Positions 26,789 through 36,665 of a stretch of DNA of 64,000 bases are shown piece after piece (the first letter of the stretch is position 1; every line of letters begins with the position of its first letter). Both the position numbers and the translations under genes were made by a program. The DNA comes from Rothia sp. (in: high G+C Gram-positive bacteria) (GTDB lineage: Bacteria; Actinomycetota; Actinomycetes; Actinomycetales; Micrococcaceae). Location: the NCBI RefSeq assembly GCF_030540545.1, contig NZ_JAUNVZ010000004.1, positions 62,001 through 126,000 on the forward strand. Reading direction: 5' to 3'. Below the pieces are notes generated by a model. It saw only the letters and a list, made by a program, of their open reading frames with translations, was not told the DNA's origin and made no database searches.

Positions 26789-28075
26789 TTAGTCGATCAG
26801 ATCGCGAACCACAATGGTCTGGTCGCGGTCGGGGCCCACACCGATAGCGGAAATACGGCAACCGGAGATTTCCTCCAGCTTTTCAACGTACTTGCGTGCG
26901 TTTTCAGGCAGCTCATCCAGGCTCTTGGCGTCCGAAATGTTCTCGGTCCAGCCGTCAAAGTATTCGTAAATGGGCTTGGCGTGGTGGAACTCGGTCTGAG
27001 TCATGGGCATCTCGTCGTGGCGTACACCGTCCACATCGTAGGCCACGCAGACCGGGATTTTCTCCAGGCCGGTGAGCACATCCAGCTTGGTAATGAACAG
27101 GTCGGTGAAACCGTTAATGCGCACAGCCTGGCGTGCCAGGACCGCGTCATACCAGCCGCAGCGACGGGGGCGACCGGTGTTCACGCCGAATTCGCCACCG
27201 GTGGTGCGCAGGAATTCGCCCATCTCATCAAAGAGTTCGGTGGGGAAGGGACCTGCACCCACGCGGGTGGTGTATGCCTTCTGAATGCCGATCACGCGGC
27301 TGATGCGGGTCGGGCCCACGCCGGAGCCCACGCAGGCGCCACCGGAGGTGGGGTTCGAGGAGGTGACGAAGGGGTAGGTGCCGTGGTCAACGTCCAGGAA
27401 GGTTGCCTGGCCGCCCTCCATCAGCAGGGTCTTGCCCTCGTCCAGGGCGTTGTTGAGCAGCTGGGTGGTTTCAACGATCATGGGCTTCAGACGCTCAGCG
27501 TAGGACATGAAGTACTCGACGATTTCGTCGACCTCAACATGGCGGCGGTTGTAGACCTTGACCAGCAGCTCGTTCTTCTGGCGCAGGGCACCCTCAACCT
27601 TCTGGCGCAGAATGGACTCGTCGAGCACATCCTGCACGCGAATGCCCAGACGGCCTACCTTATCCATATAGGTCGGGCCGATGCCGCGGCCGGTGGTGCC
27701 GATGGCGCGCTTGCCCAAAAAGCGCTCGGTGACCTTGTCCATGGTCTGATGGTAGGGGGCTACCAGGTGCGCATTGGCGGAGATCTTCAGCTTGGAGGTG
27801 TCCGCGCCGCGTGCTTCCAGGCCGTCGATTTCGGCGAAGAGAGCTTCGGGGTTGACGACCACGCCGTTACCGATCACGGGGGTTGCGTTTTCGCTCAGAA
27901 TACCGGCGGGTAGCAGCTTCAGTTCGAACTTCTGGCCGTTAACGACCACGGTGTGGCCGGCGTTATTGCCGCCATTGGGCTTGACCACGTAGTCTACGCG
28001 GGGGCCGAGCAAGTCGGTTGCCTTGCCCTTGCCTTCGTCGCCCCACTGGGCGCCTACGATCACGATCGCTGACAT
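26789..28075 (-). CDS. purA: Adenylosuccinate synthetase
   Basis: The 428-aa product makes adenylosuccinate from IMP, aspartate and GTP, the first committed step to AMP. The P-loop [11 protein letters not shown] at residues 8-18 has the catalytic Asp13, and [13 protein letters not shown] supplies the catalytic His41. [13 protein letters not shown] and [23 protein letters not shown] are further family blocks. Length is normal. ATG 28075 follows AAGGAGC. Confidence 0.97.
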   Translation of the reverse strand: MSAIVIVGAQWGDEGKGKATDLLGPRVDYVVKPNGGNNAGHTVVVNGQKFELKLLPAGILSENATPVIGNGVVVNPEALFAEIDGLEARGADTSKLKISANAHLVAPYHQTMDKVTERFLGKRAIGTTGRGIGPTYMDKVGRLGIRVQDVLDESILRQKVEGALRQKNELLVKVYNRRHVEVDEIVEYFMSYAERLKPMIVETTQLLNNALDEGKTLLMEGGQATFLDVDHGTYPFVTSSNPTSGGACVGSGVGPTRISRVIGIQKAYTTRVGAGPFPTELFDEMGEFLRTTGGEFGVNTGRPRRCGWYDAVLARQAVRINGFTDLFITKLDVLTGLEKIPVCVAYDVDGVRHDEMPMTQTEFHHAKPIYEYFDGWTENISDAKSLDELPENARKYVEKLEEISGCRISAIGVGPDRDQTIVVRDLID

Positions 28076-28196
28076 TTCAAGCTCCTTGTAGTTGCTGTAC
28101 CCGCTTCATTCCGGGCGCTAGGTCTGTATCTATGCCCGCACGCCTGGCGTGTGGACATACCTTAAACCATGATACCCCGCTAGCACGGGGCAACAC

Positions 28197-28241
28197 TAGC
28201 GCCCCGGCGCGAAAGTGTGAAACTTTCGAACCGGGGCGCTG
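28197..28241. terminator. Terminator of the DUF4870 gene
   Basis: TAGCGCCCCGG pairs with CCGGGGCGCTG, enclosing an inner GAAAGT/ACTTTC hairpin. It lies on the minus-strand downstream side. Confidence 0.75.
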
Positions 28242-28251
28242 GCGGCGGGTG

Positions 28252-28662
28252 TTACTTAATGAGTTCCCAGAAGGTCAAGGGGTAGGAGTAAATTTCACCG
28301 CGGGAGGCGGCAATAGCACCCAGAATGTGGAAGATCAGCATCATGGCGCCGGTAATGAGCAGGACAACGGGCACCAAAATGCTGGCAAGACCCAGGGTAA
28401 TAATGGTCAGCAGAATGGACGCCGAGTTAATCAGCCAGAGATTGAAATTGAAGTTAAAGGCGCGGCGGGTGGACTCGCGGGTAAAACCGTAGCCGGGCTT
28501 GTCTTTGTAGATAAACCAGAAGATCAGCGGAGCGATAATGCTCAGGGTATTCGCAGTCAGTAGCATGGCGCCTAGGCTGGAGAGGTGGGATACGACCGCC
28601 ATATTCTTAGCGTCTGCGGGGATGGGCTGGGATAGGGGTGCGCCGGGCTGGTACTGGCTCAT
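28252..28662 (-). CDS. DUF4870-type small membrane protein
   Basis: The 136-aa product has a short Pro-rich N-terminus and about three membrane helices. The block AVVSHLSSLGAMLLTANTLSIIAPLIFWFIYKDKPGYGFTRESTRRAFNFNFN is typical of DUF4870/Tic20-like proteins: a first helix, the (Y)KDKP turn and a conserved A.NFN segment. Function is unknown. It is related in layout to the protein at 33198-33932 (shared VYKDKPGY turn). Confidence 0.82.
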   Translation of the reverse strand: MSQYQPGAPLSQPIPADAKNMAVVSHLSSLGAMLLTANTLSIIAPLIFWFIYKDKPGYGFTRESTRRAFNFNFNLWLINSASILLTIITLGLASILVPVVLLITGAMMLIFHILGAIAASRGEIYSYPLTFWELIK

Positions 28663-29144
28663 GAGTCTCTCTTTTCGTGTGTTCGGGCTATCGTAGCCGC
28701 GCGGTGTACGGGTGGTTGGTGGGCGCTGTTGCTCTAGCGCCTCGTCTTGATTCCAGTTTAGGGTGCCTGTCTATGTTCTGGCTGTGAAGCACTTAAATAT
28801 GACTTAAGCCTTTTCTTGAACTTGAGGTGGGTGCACTGTGGGACTGCTGCTCTCGCTGGGTGCGCGAATGCCGAGGGTAATTCGTGGTTGACCTGGGTAA
28901 ATGGCGCGCGTCACCTCGATTTTGGACACCCAAACACCGCTATTTCAGGCTATACGTAGCTGTTTATGAGCTATGTCTCTCCAAGTTCCAGCTCGTGAAA
29001 TATATATCCAAATACTGAAATTTTTATGAAATTGCCTTAAATCTCTCCCTGAAGATGGTAAAACCTTTAAGTGATGTCACTCATGTGATGCAGGTCTAAA
29101 GCTGGGCCTCTCACCACACACATCATCCATCCAAAGGAGAATAC
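28663..29144. other. Divergent intergenic region before the large subtilase
   Basis: This 482-base gap holds the promoter of the DUF4870 gene and of the large protease. Just upstream of the latter (about 29070-29095) lies GTGATGTCAC with GTGATG repeated after it, a possible operator. No ORF or structured RNA is convincing. Confidence 0.5.
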
Positions 29145-32100
29145 ATGAGCGCGAAGTTCAACCCGAAGCTGCTCACCAAGAGCTGCTTCTCCATGGCACT
29201 GGGTGCAACCCTTGCCATGGGCGCGACCGTTCCGCTGCACGCAACGGTCACCACCCCCCAATACGACGACTCCGGTGCGCGAACCAACACCGCCGAGCCC
29301 CGCGAAGTGCTCAGCGACAGCATGAAAACTGCCACCGGAAACATCCCGGTCTTTGTGCAGTTCAAGGGTAAGGGCGCATACTCCCAGACTCAGCCGCAGG
29401 GCGTGCTGCAGGGTAAGCAGGAACCTGTCAGTGCTCAAGCACAGGTGCAGGCGATCCAGTCTCAGGTGCAGTCCCAGGCGCAAACCGCAGCCCGCGACAC
29501 CGGATCCGAGATTCTCTACACCACTCACAACGCGATGCGCGGTGTAGCCCTGCAGGGTGACGCGGAATCCATCCGCAACCTGGCCAAGCGCAACGATATT
29601 GAACGCATCACCCCCATTGTGCTCAAGCACCGCCAAAACGCCGGTGCAGCCCTGGACACCAAAACGGTACAAACCTGGGCTCAGCAGCAGACCGGCTACA
29701 CCGGTAAGGGCGTGACCATTGCGGTGCTCGACTCCGGTATCGACTACACTCACGCCGACTTCGGCGGCCCGGGCACTGAAGAAGCCTACCTGAAGGCTCA
29801 AAAGTCCGAGTCTCTGCCCGATGCCGACTCCGGCCTGATCGACCGCACCAAGCTGATCGGCGGCCTGGATTTGGTGGGTGACGACTACGACGGCTCCGTG
29901 GCTGAAAAGAGCACCCCCAAGCCCGACGCGAACCCGCTGGACTGCAAGCCTGAAGGCCACGGTGCGGGCGGCCACGGCACCCACGTGGCCGGTACCGCTG
30001 CAGGTTACGGTGTGAATGCCGACGGCACCACCTTCCGCGGTGACTACAGTAAGCTCACCGCAGAGCAGGTCAGTCAGATGAAAATCGGCCCCGGCACCGC
30101 ACCCGAGGCGAAAATTGTGGGCATCCGCGTGTTCGGCTGCTACGGCACCACCGGCGTGGTCCTTCAGGCACTGGATAAGGTGCTCGACCCCAACGGTGAC
30201 GGCGACTTCAGCGACCGCGCACAGATTATTAACATGTCCCTGGGTGGCGAATTCGCCCCCAAGGACGACCCCGAATCCTATCTGGTAGACACCCTGGCAC
30301 GTCAGGGCATTCTGACCGTTGCAGCCGCCGGTAACGCCAACGGCTACAACGGTGCAGGTGACACCTACTCCGACTCCGGTTCGCCCGCGAACTCCGCCAG
30401 TGCCATTTCGGTAGCTAACGCCTACGGCTCCACCTCGATTGTGGACCGTGTGAAGGTGCTGGCACCTGCCGATAAGAACGGCAAGGAATACGGTGGCGAC
30501 TACTCCAAGAGCTTTGACTACACCAAGGCCACCAAGGAGCAGCTGACCGGCACCGTCGTGGCGGCAAGCAAGGAAAACCGTTACGGCTGCCAGGCATTCT
30601 CGGCTGAAGACGCCGCGAAAATCAAGGACAAGTGGGTGTACATCGACTGGCATGACGAGGCTGGCGACTACCCCTGCGGCTCCAAGGTGCGTTTTGATAA
30701 CGCCCAGGCAGCCGGTGCTAAGGGCGTGGTGCTCTCCTCCAACGTCAATAACCCCGGTGTGGGTATTGCCGGTAACACCACCATCCCCGGTGTGCGCCTG
30801 TCTAAGGACTCCTACGCAGAACTCAAGGGTGATATTGAGGCCGGTACCCTCAAGCTGGAGCTGAGCGCCGACTACCTGGGTAGCGGTCGTGTTCCGGCAG
30901 ATGTGCCGTTCTCGCTCAACACCTCTTCGGCTCGCGGCCAGCACGGTAGCGACGGGTTCATTAAGCCCGACGTTGCCGCCCCGGGTACCGAAATTATTTC
31001 GGCTGCTGTTGGTGGGGGTAACCGCGGCGTGTCGCTGACCGGTACCTCCATGGCTAGCCCGCATGTGGCCGGTATTGCTGCCCTGGTGGCTCAGGCTCAC
31101 CCCGAGTACACCCCGGCACAGATTAAGGCTGCCGTGATGAACGGCGCCTCCACCACCACCGCAGACGCTGACGGCCACGAATACGCTGTGGACCGCACCG
31201 GTGCCGGCATGGTGAACGCTCAGAAGGCTGTGAACACGAAGGTTCTGGCGTACAATAGCGCCCGCGCCGACTATGTGTCGCTGGCTCTGGGCACTGTTGA
31301 ATACACCCCCGATGCGGGTGTGCAGCAGGTGGCTCGTGAAATCACCCTGGAAAATAACGACTCGGTGGCTCACACCTACACCACCAGCTACAAGGCAAGC
31401 ACCGAAATCCCGGGCGTTAGCTACTCGCTGCCGTCCACGGTGACCGTGCCCGCCCACAGCAAGGTGCAGGTGGCAGTGACCGTCAGTATTGACCCGGCTA
31501 AGCTGGAAAAGAGCCAGGACCCGGCCATGGTCAAGAAGCAGTCTTCGGTGGATTACAACACCGGCAAGACCATTATTGACGAGCAGGTACGCCAGTACAT
31601 TGCCTCCGCTTCGGGTCGTGTGCTCTTTAGCGAAAACGGCCAGGAGGCTCTGCGCGTTCCCGTGCACATTGCCCCCAAGCCCGTTTCGGCGATGAAGAGC
31701 GAATCCACTATTCCTTTCGAGGGTAGCAAGGCTAAGGCGACGGTTAAGCTCAGCGGTACCGAACTGAACCAGGGCGGCTACAAGTCGCTGCTGGGTGCCT
31801 TCGAACTGGGTGCAAGTAGCGATCAGCTGCCGATCTCTTCGCTCTATGTTGCCTCGAACTCGGGTGCCGACCTGCAGTATGTGGGTGCCGCCTCGGATGC
31901 CCCGGCGCTCAAGCGTGCCGGTAAGGACCCGAACACCGGTAACCTCTACTTCGGTATCTCCACCTGGGGCAAGCGTGAAACCCTGAACCCCGGTATCTAC
32001 TTCTATGTATACATTGATACCAATAATGACGGCACCTACGATTATGCTCTGCATACCTCCCGTGCCAAGGGTCTGGACTACCCGCTGACCACCGTCTACA

Positions 32101-33077
32101 AGATTGACGGCGAGAAGTACGTTCAGCTCAAGCAGTACCCCATCAACAATGTGTGGGGCGATATTGACACCAACCTGATGGACACCAATGTGTTCGTGAT
32201 GGGTGTGCCGTTGGCTGATTTGGGTCTGACCGCTGAAAAGGCTGGCGAGATCAGCTACATGGTTCAGGGCGATAGCTACCAGAGCCCCGGTAAGGACATC
32301 GACCACACCGACCGTATTGTGTACAAGCCGTTCGCTCCGCGTATCTGGTTCACCGGCACCGAGAGCGCAGCCCCCGGTTTCTTCTCTGACGCACCGGGCG
32401 AACTGACGGTACGCCGCAGCTCCGTAGATGCCGACGCGAAGGCTCTGCTGCTGCACATGCACAATAAGAGCGGTGAGCAGGCTCAGGTGCTGACCCAGGC
32501 GGTCAAGGCACCGGATGCCAAGGTCACCCCGCGCTTTACCGACGTGTCTGAGAACGACATGTTCTATAAGGAAATCTCGTGGCTTGCTGATCGCCATATC
32601 ACCACCGGTTACGCTGACGGTACCTTCCGCCCCCTGCAGAATGTGGAGCGCGGCGCGATGGCGGCGTTCTTCTACCGCATGGCTGGTTCCCCGCAGTTCA
32701 CGGCTCCGAGCACCCCGTCCTTTAGCGATGTGCCCACCAGCCACCCCTTCTACAAGGAGATTGAGTGGATGAAGGCGCAGGGCATTACCACCGGTTACCC
32801 GGACGGTACTTTCCGCCCGCAGGATTCGGTGAACCGTGACGCTATGGCGGCGTTCTTCTACCGCATGGCAGGTTCCCCGGCCTTTGATGCGGCAGGTGCC
32901 CCGCAGTTTAGCGATGTGCCCAAGGATGCCATGTTCTACAAGGAAATCTCGTGGCTGGCGTCCCGGAAGATTACCACCGGCTTCCCGGATGGTTCCTTCC
33001 ACCCGACTGAGGCTATTCACCGTGATGCTATGGCGGCATTCATTTACCGCTACACCTTCCCGGATCGTATCTCCTAG
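29145..33077 (+). CDS. Secreted subtilisin-like serine protease with SLH repeats
   Basis: The 1310-aa product is exported by a Sec signal (residues 1-34, ending near PLHAT). An inhibitor-I9-like propeptide region spans about residues 60-165. The S8 catalytic triad is Asp196 (VLDSGIDY), His277 (GHGTHVAGT) and Ser635 (GTSMASPHVAG). A PA-type insert lies at about 440-580, and Fn3-like and beta-rich domains follow. Three SLH repeats (FTDV...FYKEI.WL...ITTGY.DGTFRP...R.AMAAFFYR) occupy about 1127-1310 and should tether the protein to the cell wall. Lactocepin-type enzymes degrade host or milk proteins; here a role in peptide nutrition or colonisation is inferred. ATG follows AAAGGAGAATAC. Confidence 0.95.
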   Translation: MSAKFNPKLLTKSCFSMALGATLAMGATVPLHATVTTPQYDDSGARTNTAEPREVLSDSMKTATGNIPVFVQFKGKGAYSQTQPQGVLQGKQEPVSAQAQVQAIQSQVQSQAQTAARDTGSEILYTTHNAMRGVALQGDAESIRNLAKRNDIERITPIVLKHRQNAGAALDTKTVQTWAQQQTGYTGKGVTIAVLDSGIDYTHADFGGPGTEEAYLKAQKSESLPDADSGLIDRTKLIGGLDLVGDDYDGSVAEKSTPKPDANPLDCKPEGHGAGGHGTHVAGTAAGYGVNADGTTFRGDYSKLTAEQVSQMKIGPGTAPEAKIVGIRVFGCYGTTGVVLQALDKVLDPNGDGDFSDRAQIINMSLGGEFAPKDDPESYLVDTLARQGILTVAAAGNANGYNGAGDTYSDSGSPANSASAISVANAYGSTSIVDRVKVLAPADKNGKEYGGDYSKSFDYTKATKEQLTGTVVAASKENRYGCQAFSAEDAAKIKDKWVYIDWHDEAGDYPCGSKVRFDNAQAAGAKGVVLSSNVNNPGVGIAGNTTIPGVRLSKDSYAELKGDIEAGTLKLELSADYLGSGRVPADVPFSLNTSSARGQHGSDGFIKPDVAAPGTEIISAAVGGGNRGVSLTGTSMASPHVAGIAALVAQAHPEYTPAQIKAAVMNGASTTTADADGHEYAVDRTGAGMVNAQKAVNTKVLAYNSARADYVSLALGTVEYTPDAGVQQVAREITLENNDSVAHTYTTSYKASTEIPGVSYSLPSTVTVPAHSKVQVAVTVSIDPAKLEKSQDPAMVKKQSSVDYNTGKTIIDEQVRQYIASASGRVLFSENGQEALRVPVHIAPKPVSAMKSESTIPFEGSKAKATVKLSGTELNQGGYKSLLGAFELGASSDQLPISSLYVASNSGADLQYVGAASDAPALKRAGKDPNTGNLYFGISTWGKRETLNPGIYFYVYIDTNNDGTYDYALHTSRAKGLDYPLTTVYKIDGEKYVQLKQYPINNVWGDIDTNLMDTNVFVMGVPLADLGLTAEKAGEISYMVQGDSYQSPGKDIDHTDRIVYKPFAPRIWFTGTESAAPGFFSDAPGELTVRRSSVDADAKALLLHMHNKSGEQAQVLTQAVKAPDAKVTPRFTDVSENDMFYKEISWLADRHITTGYADGTFRPLQNVERGAMAAFFYRMAGSPQFTAPSTPSFSDVPTSHPFYKEIEWMKAQGITTGYPDGTFRPQDSVNRDAMAAFFYRMAGSPAFDAAGAPQFSDVPKDAMFYKEISWLASRKITTGFPDGSFHPTEAIHRDAMAAFIYRYTFPDRIS

Positions 33078-33126
33078 ATTCTAGGTAGTCTCTAGATTCG
33101 CCCTAGAGAACCGGTGATACGTCAAA

Positions 33127-33169
33127 GCGGCGGTTCCCATTGAAGAATCAATGGGAACCGCCGCGTTTC
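33127..33169. terminator. Terminator of the subtilase gene
   Basis: GCGGCGGTTCCCATTG pairs perfectly with CAATGGGAACCGCCGC, followed by GTTTC. Confidence 0.92.
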
Positions 33170-33197
33170 TGCGCTCTTATATGTAGAGGCTAAAGAG

Positions 33198-33932
33198 CTA
33201 AGCCTGCTGAGTCGGCTGCGCTTGGCCCGCGCCGGGAGCATTCAGACGGGTCATATCCGCAAAGGGGATGGGGCTTTCAGGCACGAACTTCACGGGTTTG
33301 AGGGGGAAGTAGTAGTTCGCACCCGAGTTGAACTTCACCGCGGAGATAATGGTACACACTAGACTCATAATGCCCATAGCAAGCAAGCCCAGACCGGAAA
33401 TAGCCATGAGGATAATGCCGATACCAGCACCCGCTCCGGAGCCCTGGCTTACTCCAACGAGAAGTGCGCCCAGAATATTTACGGCGCCAATACCCAGACC
33501 CCAGAAAGTCAGGGTAATGCTAAAGTTCAGCATGCGCGCCAGGGCGGTGTGCGCACGCTGATACCCGGGCTTGTCCTTGTACACCAAGAACATAATAATC
33601 GTGGCAATAAGGCTCAGCATAGGAGAGAGGGCACCGAGCATCGCAATAGTGCGTGCATCGCTTGCCTCGGGTGCGTAACCGGGGATAGCGGTCATGGATG
33701 ATTCGGAGGCATAGGCCTGCTGATTCGGCTGGCTCTGGTAACCCTGCTGGTTATAGTAGGGACCCGGGTACTGCTGGTTCTGGTTGCCGCCCTGCGGAGG
33801 GGCGGGCTGGAAACCTGCGCTCTGCTCGGGTTGAGGAGGAAGTGGCTGCTGAGGCTGCGCCTGCTGGGGTGCGGGGGTCGACTGAGCGGAAGGGTTCTTT
33901 TCTGCTTCCGGATCGAAACCATAGGAGGACAT
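33198..33932 (-). CDS. Membrane protein with Pro/Gln-rich N-terminus (DUF4870-like)
   Basis: The 244-aa product has a cytoplasmic tail of about 85 residues rich in Pro, Gln and Ala (PAPQQAQPQQPLPPQP and YQSQPNQQAY), followed by about four membrane helices. The MFLVYKDKPGYQRAHTALARMLNFS segment resembles the DUF4870 protein at 28252-28662. Function is unknown. Two close ATG codons (33938 and 33932) share the AGAAAG site; I use 33932. Confidence 0.8.
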   Translation of the reverse strand: MSSYGFDPEAEKNPSAQSTPAPQQAQPQQPLPPQPEQSAGFQPAPPQGGNQNQQYPGPYYNQQGYQSQPNQQAYASESSMTAIPGYAPEASDARTIAMLGALSPMLSLIATIIMFLVYKDKPGYQRAHTALARMLNFSITLTFWGLGIGAVNILGALLVGVSQGSGAGAGIGIILMAISGLGLLAMGIMSLVCTIISAVKFNSGANYYFPLKPVKFVPESPIPFADMTRLNAPGAGQAQPTQQA

Positions 33933-34068
33933 AATCATTTCTTTCTGATCATCGGTTGTTGTCTTAATTCTAGAAAGGAGTCCTGACTTTTTAGAGGCTA
34001 TTTCCCATATTCAGGGGCAATACACAGCTATAGGCATCCGAAGGAGCATAAGAGCGTACACTTAAACC

Positions 34069-34899
34069 ATGCGTGAATTACAGGCACAGATTGTCCAAGA
34101 AATGGGCGTTAAGCCCTCCATGACCGGCGAGCAGGCACAGCAGGAGATCTCCTCCCGCGTGGCGTTCCTCGCCGACTATATCCGCGCCACCGGCACCCGC
34201 GGCCTGGTGCTGGGCATTAGCGGCGGTATTGATTCCACCCTTGCCGGCCGCCTGTGCCAGCTGGCGGTTGAGCAGCTGCGCGAAACGGGATACGATGCCC
34301 GATTTATTGCCGTGCGCCTGCCCTATAAGGTACAGGCAGATGAAGCAGACGCTCAGCAGGCACTGGACTTTATCCAACCCGACCGTGCCGTCACCTTCAA
34401 TATTGCCGACGCCGTTCAGGGTTTTGACGAAGAGTACACTCGCGCGCTGGGCGAGAGCATGACCGATTTCAATAAGGGCAATGTGAAGGCGCGCGCTCGC
34501 ATGATTGCCCAGTACGCTATTGGTGGCGACTACCGCATGCTGGTGGTGGGTACTGACCACGCCGCGGAATCCATTACCGGTTTCTTTACCAAGTTTGGCG
34601 ATGGCGGTGCGGATGTGCTGCCCCTGGCGGGTTTGAATAAGCGCCAGAACCAGCTGCTGCTGCAGATTCTGGGTGCTTCTGAGCGTCTGTGGGCTAAGGT
34701 ACCCACCGCCGATCTGCTGGATGGCACCCCGGGTCGTAAGGATGAGGACGAGCTGGGCATTAGCTACACCCAGATTGATGACTACCTGGAGGGTAAGGAG
34801 ATTGACCCCGCGGTAGCCGATAAGCTGGAGGCTATTTATCTGCGCAGCCGCCATAAGCGCGCCCTGCCGGTAACCCCCGCCGATAGCTGGTGGAAGTAA
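34069..34899 (+). CDS. nadE: Ammonia-dependent NAD synthetase
   Basis: The 276-aa product converts deamido-NAD to NAD with ATP and ammonia. The P-loop is [12 protein letters not shown] near residue 50, and [33 protein letters not shown] is the conserved substrate segment. It lacks a glutaminase domain, so it is the short ammonia-dependent form. The close [13 protein letters not shown] block also fits. TACACT lies exactly six bases upstream of the ATG with spacer TAAACC, suggesting a leaderless message. Confidence 0.96.
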   Translation: MRELQAQIVQEMGVKPSMTGEQAQQEISSRVAFLADYIRATGTRGLVLGISGGIDSTLAGRLCQLAVEQLRETGYDARFIAVRLPYKVQADEADAQQALDFIQPDRAVTFNIADAVQGFDEEYTRALGESMTDFNKGNVKARARMIAQYAIGGDYRMLVVGTDHAAESITGFFTKFGDGGADVLPLAGLNKRQNQLLLQILGASERLWAKVPTADLLDGTPGRKDEDELGISYTQIDDYLEGKEIDPAVADKLEAIYLRSRHKRALPVTPADSWWK

Positions 34900-34926
34900 C
34901 TTTCACGTGCATATAGGCTATGAGGT

Positions 34927-34974
34927 ATAGTGCCCTGTTCCCCGGTTTTCCGGGCAACAGGGCACTATTATTTC
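34927..34974. terminator. Bidirectional terminator between nadE and a MATE gene
   Basis: ATAGTGCCCTGTT pairs with AACAGGGCACTAT and encloses a CCGG/CCGG hairpin; ATTTCTC follows. Confidence 0.88.
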
Positions 34975-34994
34975 TCGGCTATATATCTGGCAAT

Positions 34995-36470
34995 CTATGA
35001 TGTATGATCTGCTTTCTGATCATCCTCAACCGGCACAACGCCGTCAGTATCAGGAATACGCGTGCCGCCGCTGATCACAAAAAGCAGAGTACCAATAGCC
35101 GCTGCGGAACTGAGCGCCACCGGGAAGGACAGAGCCAGACCCTCAAAGCCAAAGAGCGCATCCCCGGCAAGCACGCAGAGCACAAAGCACACACCCAGTG
35201 CCGCCGTGGCACCTAGAGCTGCCAGGCTTTTGGCGCATGCCTGGAAATAGGAAATCCACAGCACCACCAGACCGTAACCCACCGTGGAGCACACCAGGGC
35301 GGTGAAGACAATATCGGCGGTCCCCGCTAGGGCACTGCCTCCGGCAAGGTAGAGAGCCCAGTCGCTGAGCACCAGAGCAGGCACCATAAAGCCGCAGGCG
35401 GCAACGCAAATAAAAATCACGGCGCTGCGCAGGCAGGCGCGCAGGCGCGCACGATTCCCGGCACCCCAGCTATAGGCAAAGAGCGGAATGGCGCCCATGG
35501 CAATACCCATACACAGGGTTTGGGGAACCATAATCAGACGAATAGAAACACCGAAAGATGCCGTGGCTGCCTGACCGTATTTAATCGAAAGATGATTCAG
35601 CAGCAGGGTAGAGAAGACAATAAACATGCTCTGCGCCAGCTGTGAGGCGCCCACACTGAGCACCGGACGCACAATCTGAGCCGCGCAGGAAAAATCACTG
35701 AGCTTGATTGAGAAATAGGGGCTGTGCTTACCCAAAAAAATCAGGTAGTAGATAATCGCCGCTACATTCGCGCACGCAATAGCCCAGGCGCTACCGGTGG
35801 CGCCCATGCGCAGCTGCACAATCAGCACATAGTCGGCAAGTAGATTGGCAAGCACGCCCCAGATGAGCCCGTACATGGACTGCTTGGCGTAGCCCTCGCC
35901 GCGCACCAGCTGCTCCAGGGTGAACATGAGCAACCAGAGGGGCGCGCCCAGCAGCAGAGCCAGCACAAAGCCACTGGTGGCTGCATACACCTCCGTAGAG
36001 CCCGACGGGGCACCCGCGTGCGCAGCCTCGACAGAAGCGCCCAGCATATGCAGCAGGGGATCCAGGGCTAAACAGCCAAGCACTGCCAGGAGCACCCCCG
36101 CGCCCAGGGAAGCGTAGCAGACAAAGGAACTCAGAGCCTTCGCCCGGGACGTATCGCCCGATCCGAGCATACGCGCCAGTAGAGTGGAGCCGCCCACGCC
36201 AAAAAGACCGGCAATAGCGGTAATAGTACCAATCACCGGGTAGCCCATAATGAGCGCGGCAAGGTCAGCAACCGAGCCGTAATGACCCACAAAATAGGAA
36301 TTCACCACGTTATACAGGCTGGTGATGGCAAGACCGGCAGCCATGGGAAGCCCCAGGGCTAGGATTGCACGCATAACGGGGGCGTCGCGCAAATAGTAGA
36401 TATTGCGGCTGGAGGTTGCCATGCCGCTGGCTTCAAGGATTGCACTGGCGTCGTTGTGTTCGGTCGCCAC
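34995..36470 (-). CDS. MATE family efflux transporter
   Basis: The 491-aa product has 12 hydrophobic segments in two halves, typical of multidrug and toxic compound extrusion pumps driven by sodium or protons. It shares the block LALGLPMAAGLAITSLYNVVNSYFVGHYGSV with its neighbour at 36666-38099, so the two are a tandem paralogue pair. GTG 36470 follows AGGAGAGCCC. Substrates are unknown. Confidence 0.92.
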   Translation of the reverse strand: MATEHNDASAILEASGMATSSRNIYYLRDAPVMRAILALGLPMAAGLAITSLYNVVNSYFVGHYGSVADLAALIMGYPVIGTITAIAGLFGVGGSTLLARMLGSGDTSRAKALSSFVCYASLGAGVLLAVLGCLALDPLLHMLGASVEAAHAGAPSGSTEVYAATSGFVLALLLGAPLWLLMFTLEQLVRGEGYAKQSMYGLIWGVLANLLADYVLIVQLRMGATGSAWAIACANVAAIIYYLIFLGKHSPYFSIKLSDFSCAAQIVRPVLSVGASQLAQSMFIVFSTLLLNHLSIKYGQAATASFGVSIRLIMVPQTLCMGIAMGAIPLFAYSWGAGNRARLRACLRSAVIFICVAACGFMVPALVLSDWALYLAGGSALAGTADIVFTALVCSTVGYGLVVLWISYFQACAKSLAALGATAALGVCFVLCVLAGDALFGFEGLALSFPVALSSAAAIGTLLFVISGGTRIPDTDGVVPVEDDQKADHTS

Positions 36471-36616
36471 GGGCTCTCCTTTCCGGTCTGAGTGTGACGT
36501 GTACCCGTTCAGAAGGGTACTGAACAGGGTTTAGCATCTCTATCATAATCTCTCCAGCTGAAAGAAAGCTTGGAAGAGCCCCGCGCGGCGCACACACAGC
36601 TACCCGGCGGTGCACA

Positions 36617-36646
36617 AAACCCCGCCTCTAGAGTGTAGAGACGGGG
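36617..36646 (-). terminator. Terminator of the upstream MATE gene
   Basis: CCCCGTCTCTA pairs with TAGAGGCGGGG on the minus strand, followed by TTTTGTGC. Confidence 0.85.
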
Positions 36647-36665
36647 CAGATGCGAGCGCTAGGGA

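Noticed and set aside
29067-33020. 1317-codon minus-strand ORF opposite the subtilase
   Set aside because: It mirrors codon bias of the real plus-strand gene, which has a signal peptide, catalytic triad and SLH repeats; the mirror has none.
34899-34914. Second parS site after nadE
   Set aside because: It shares TTTCACGTG but the right half does not match, so it is not a full palindrome.
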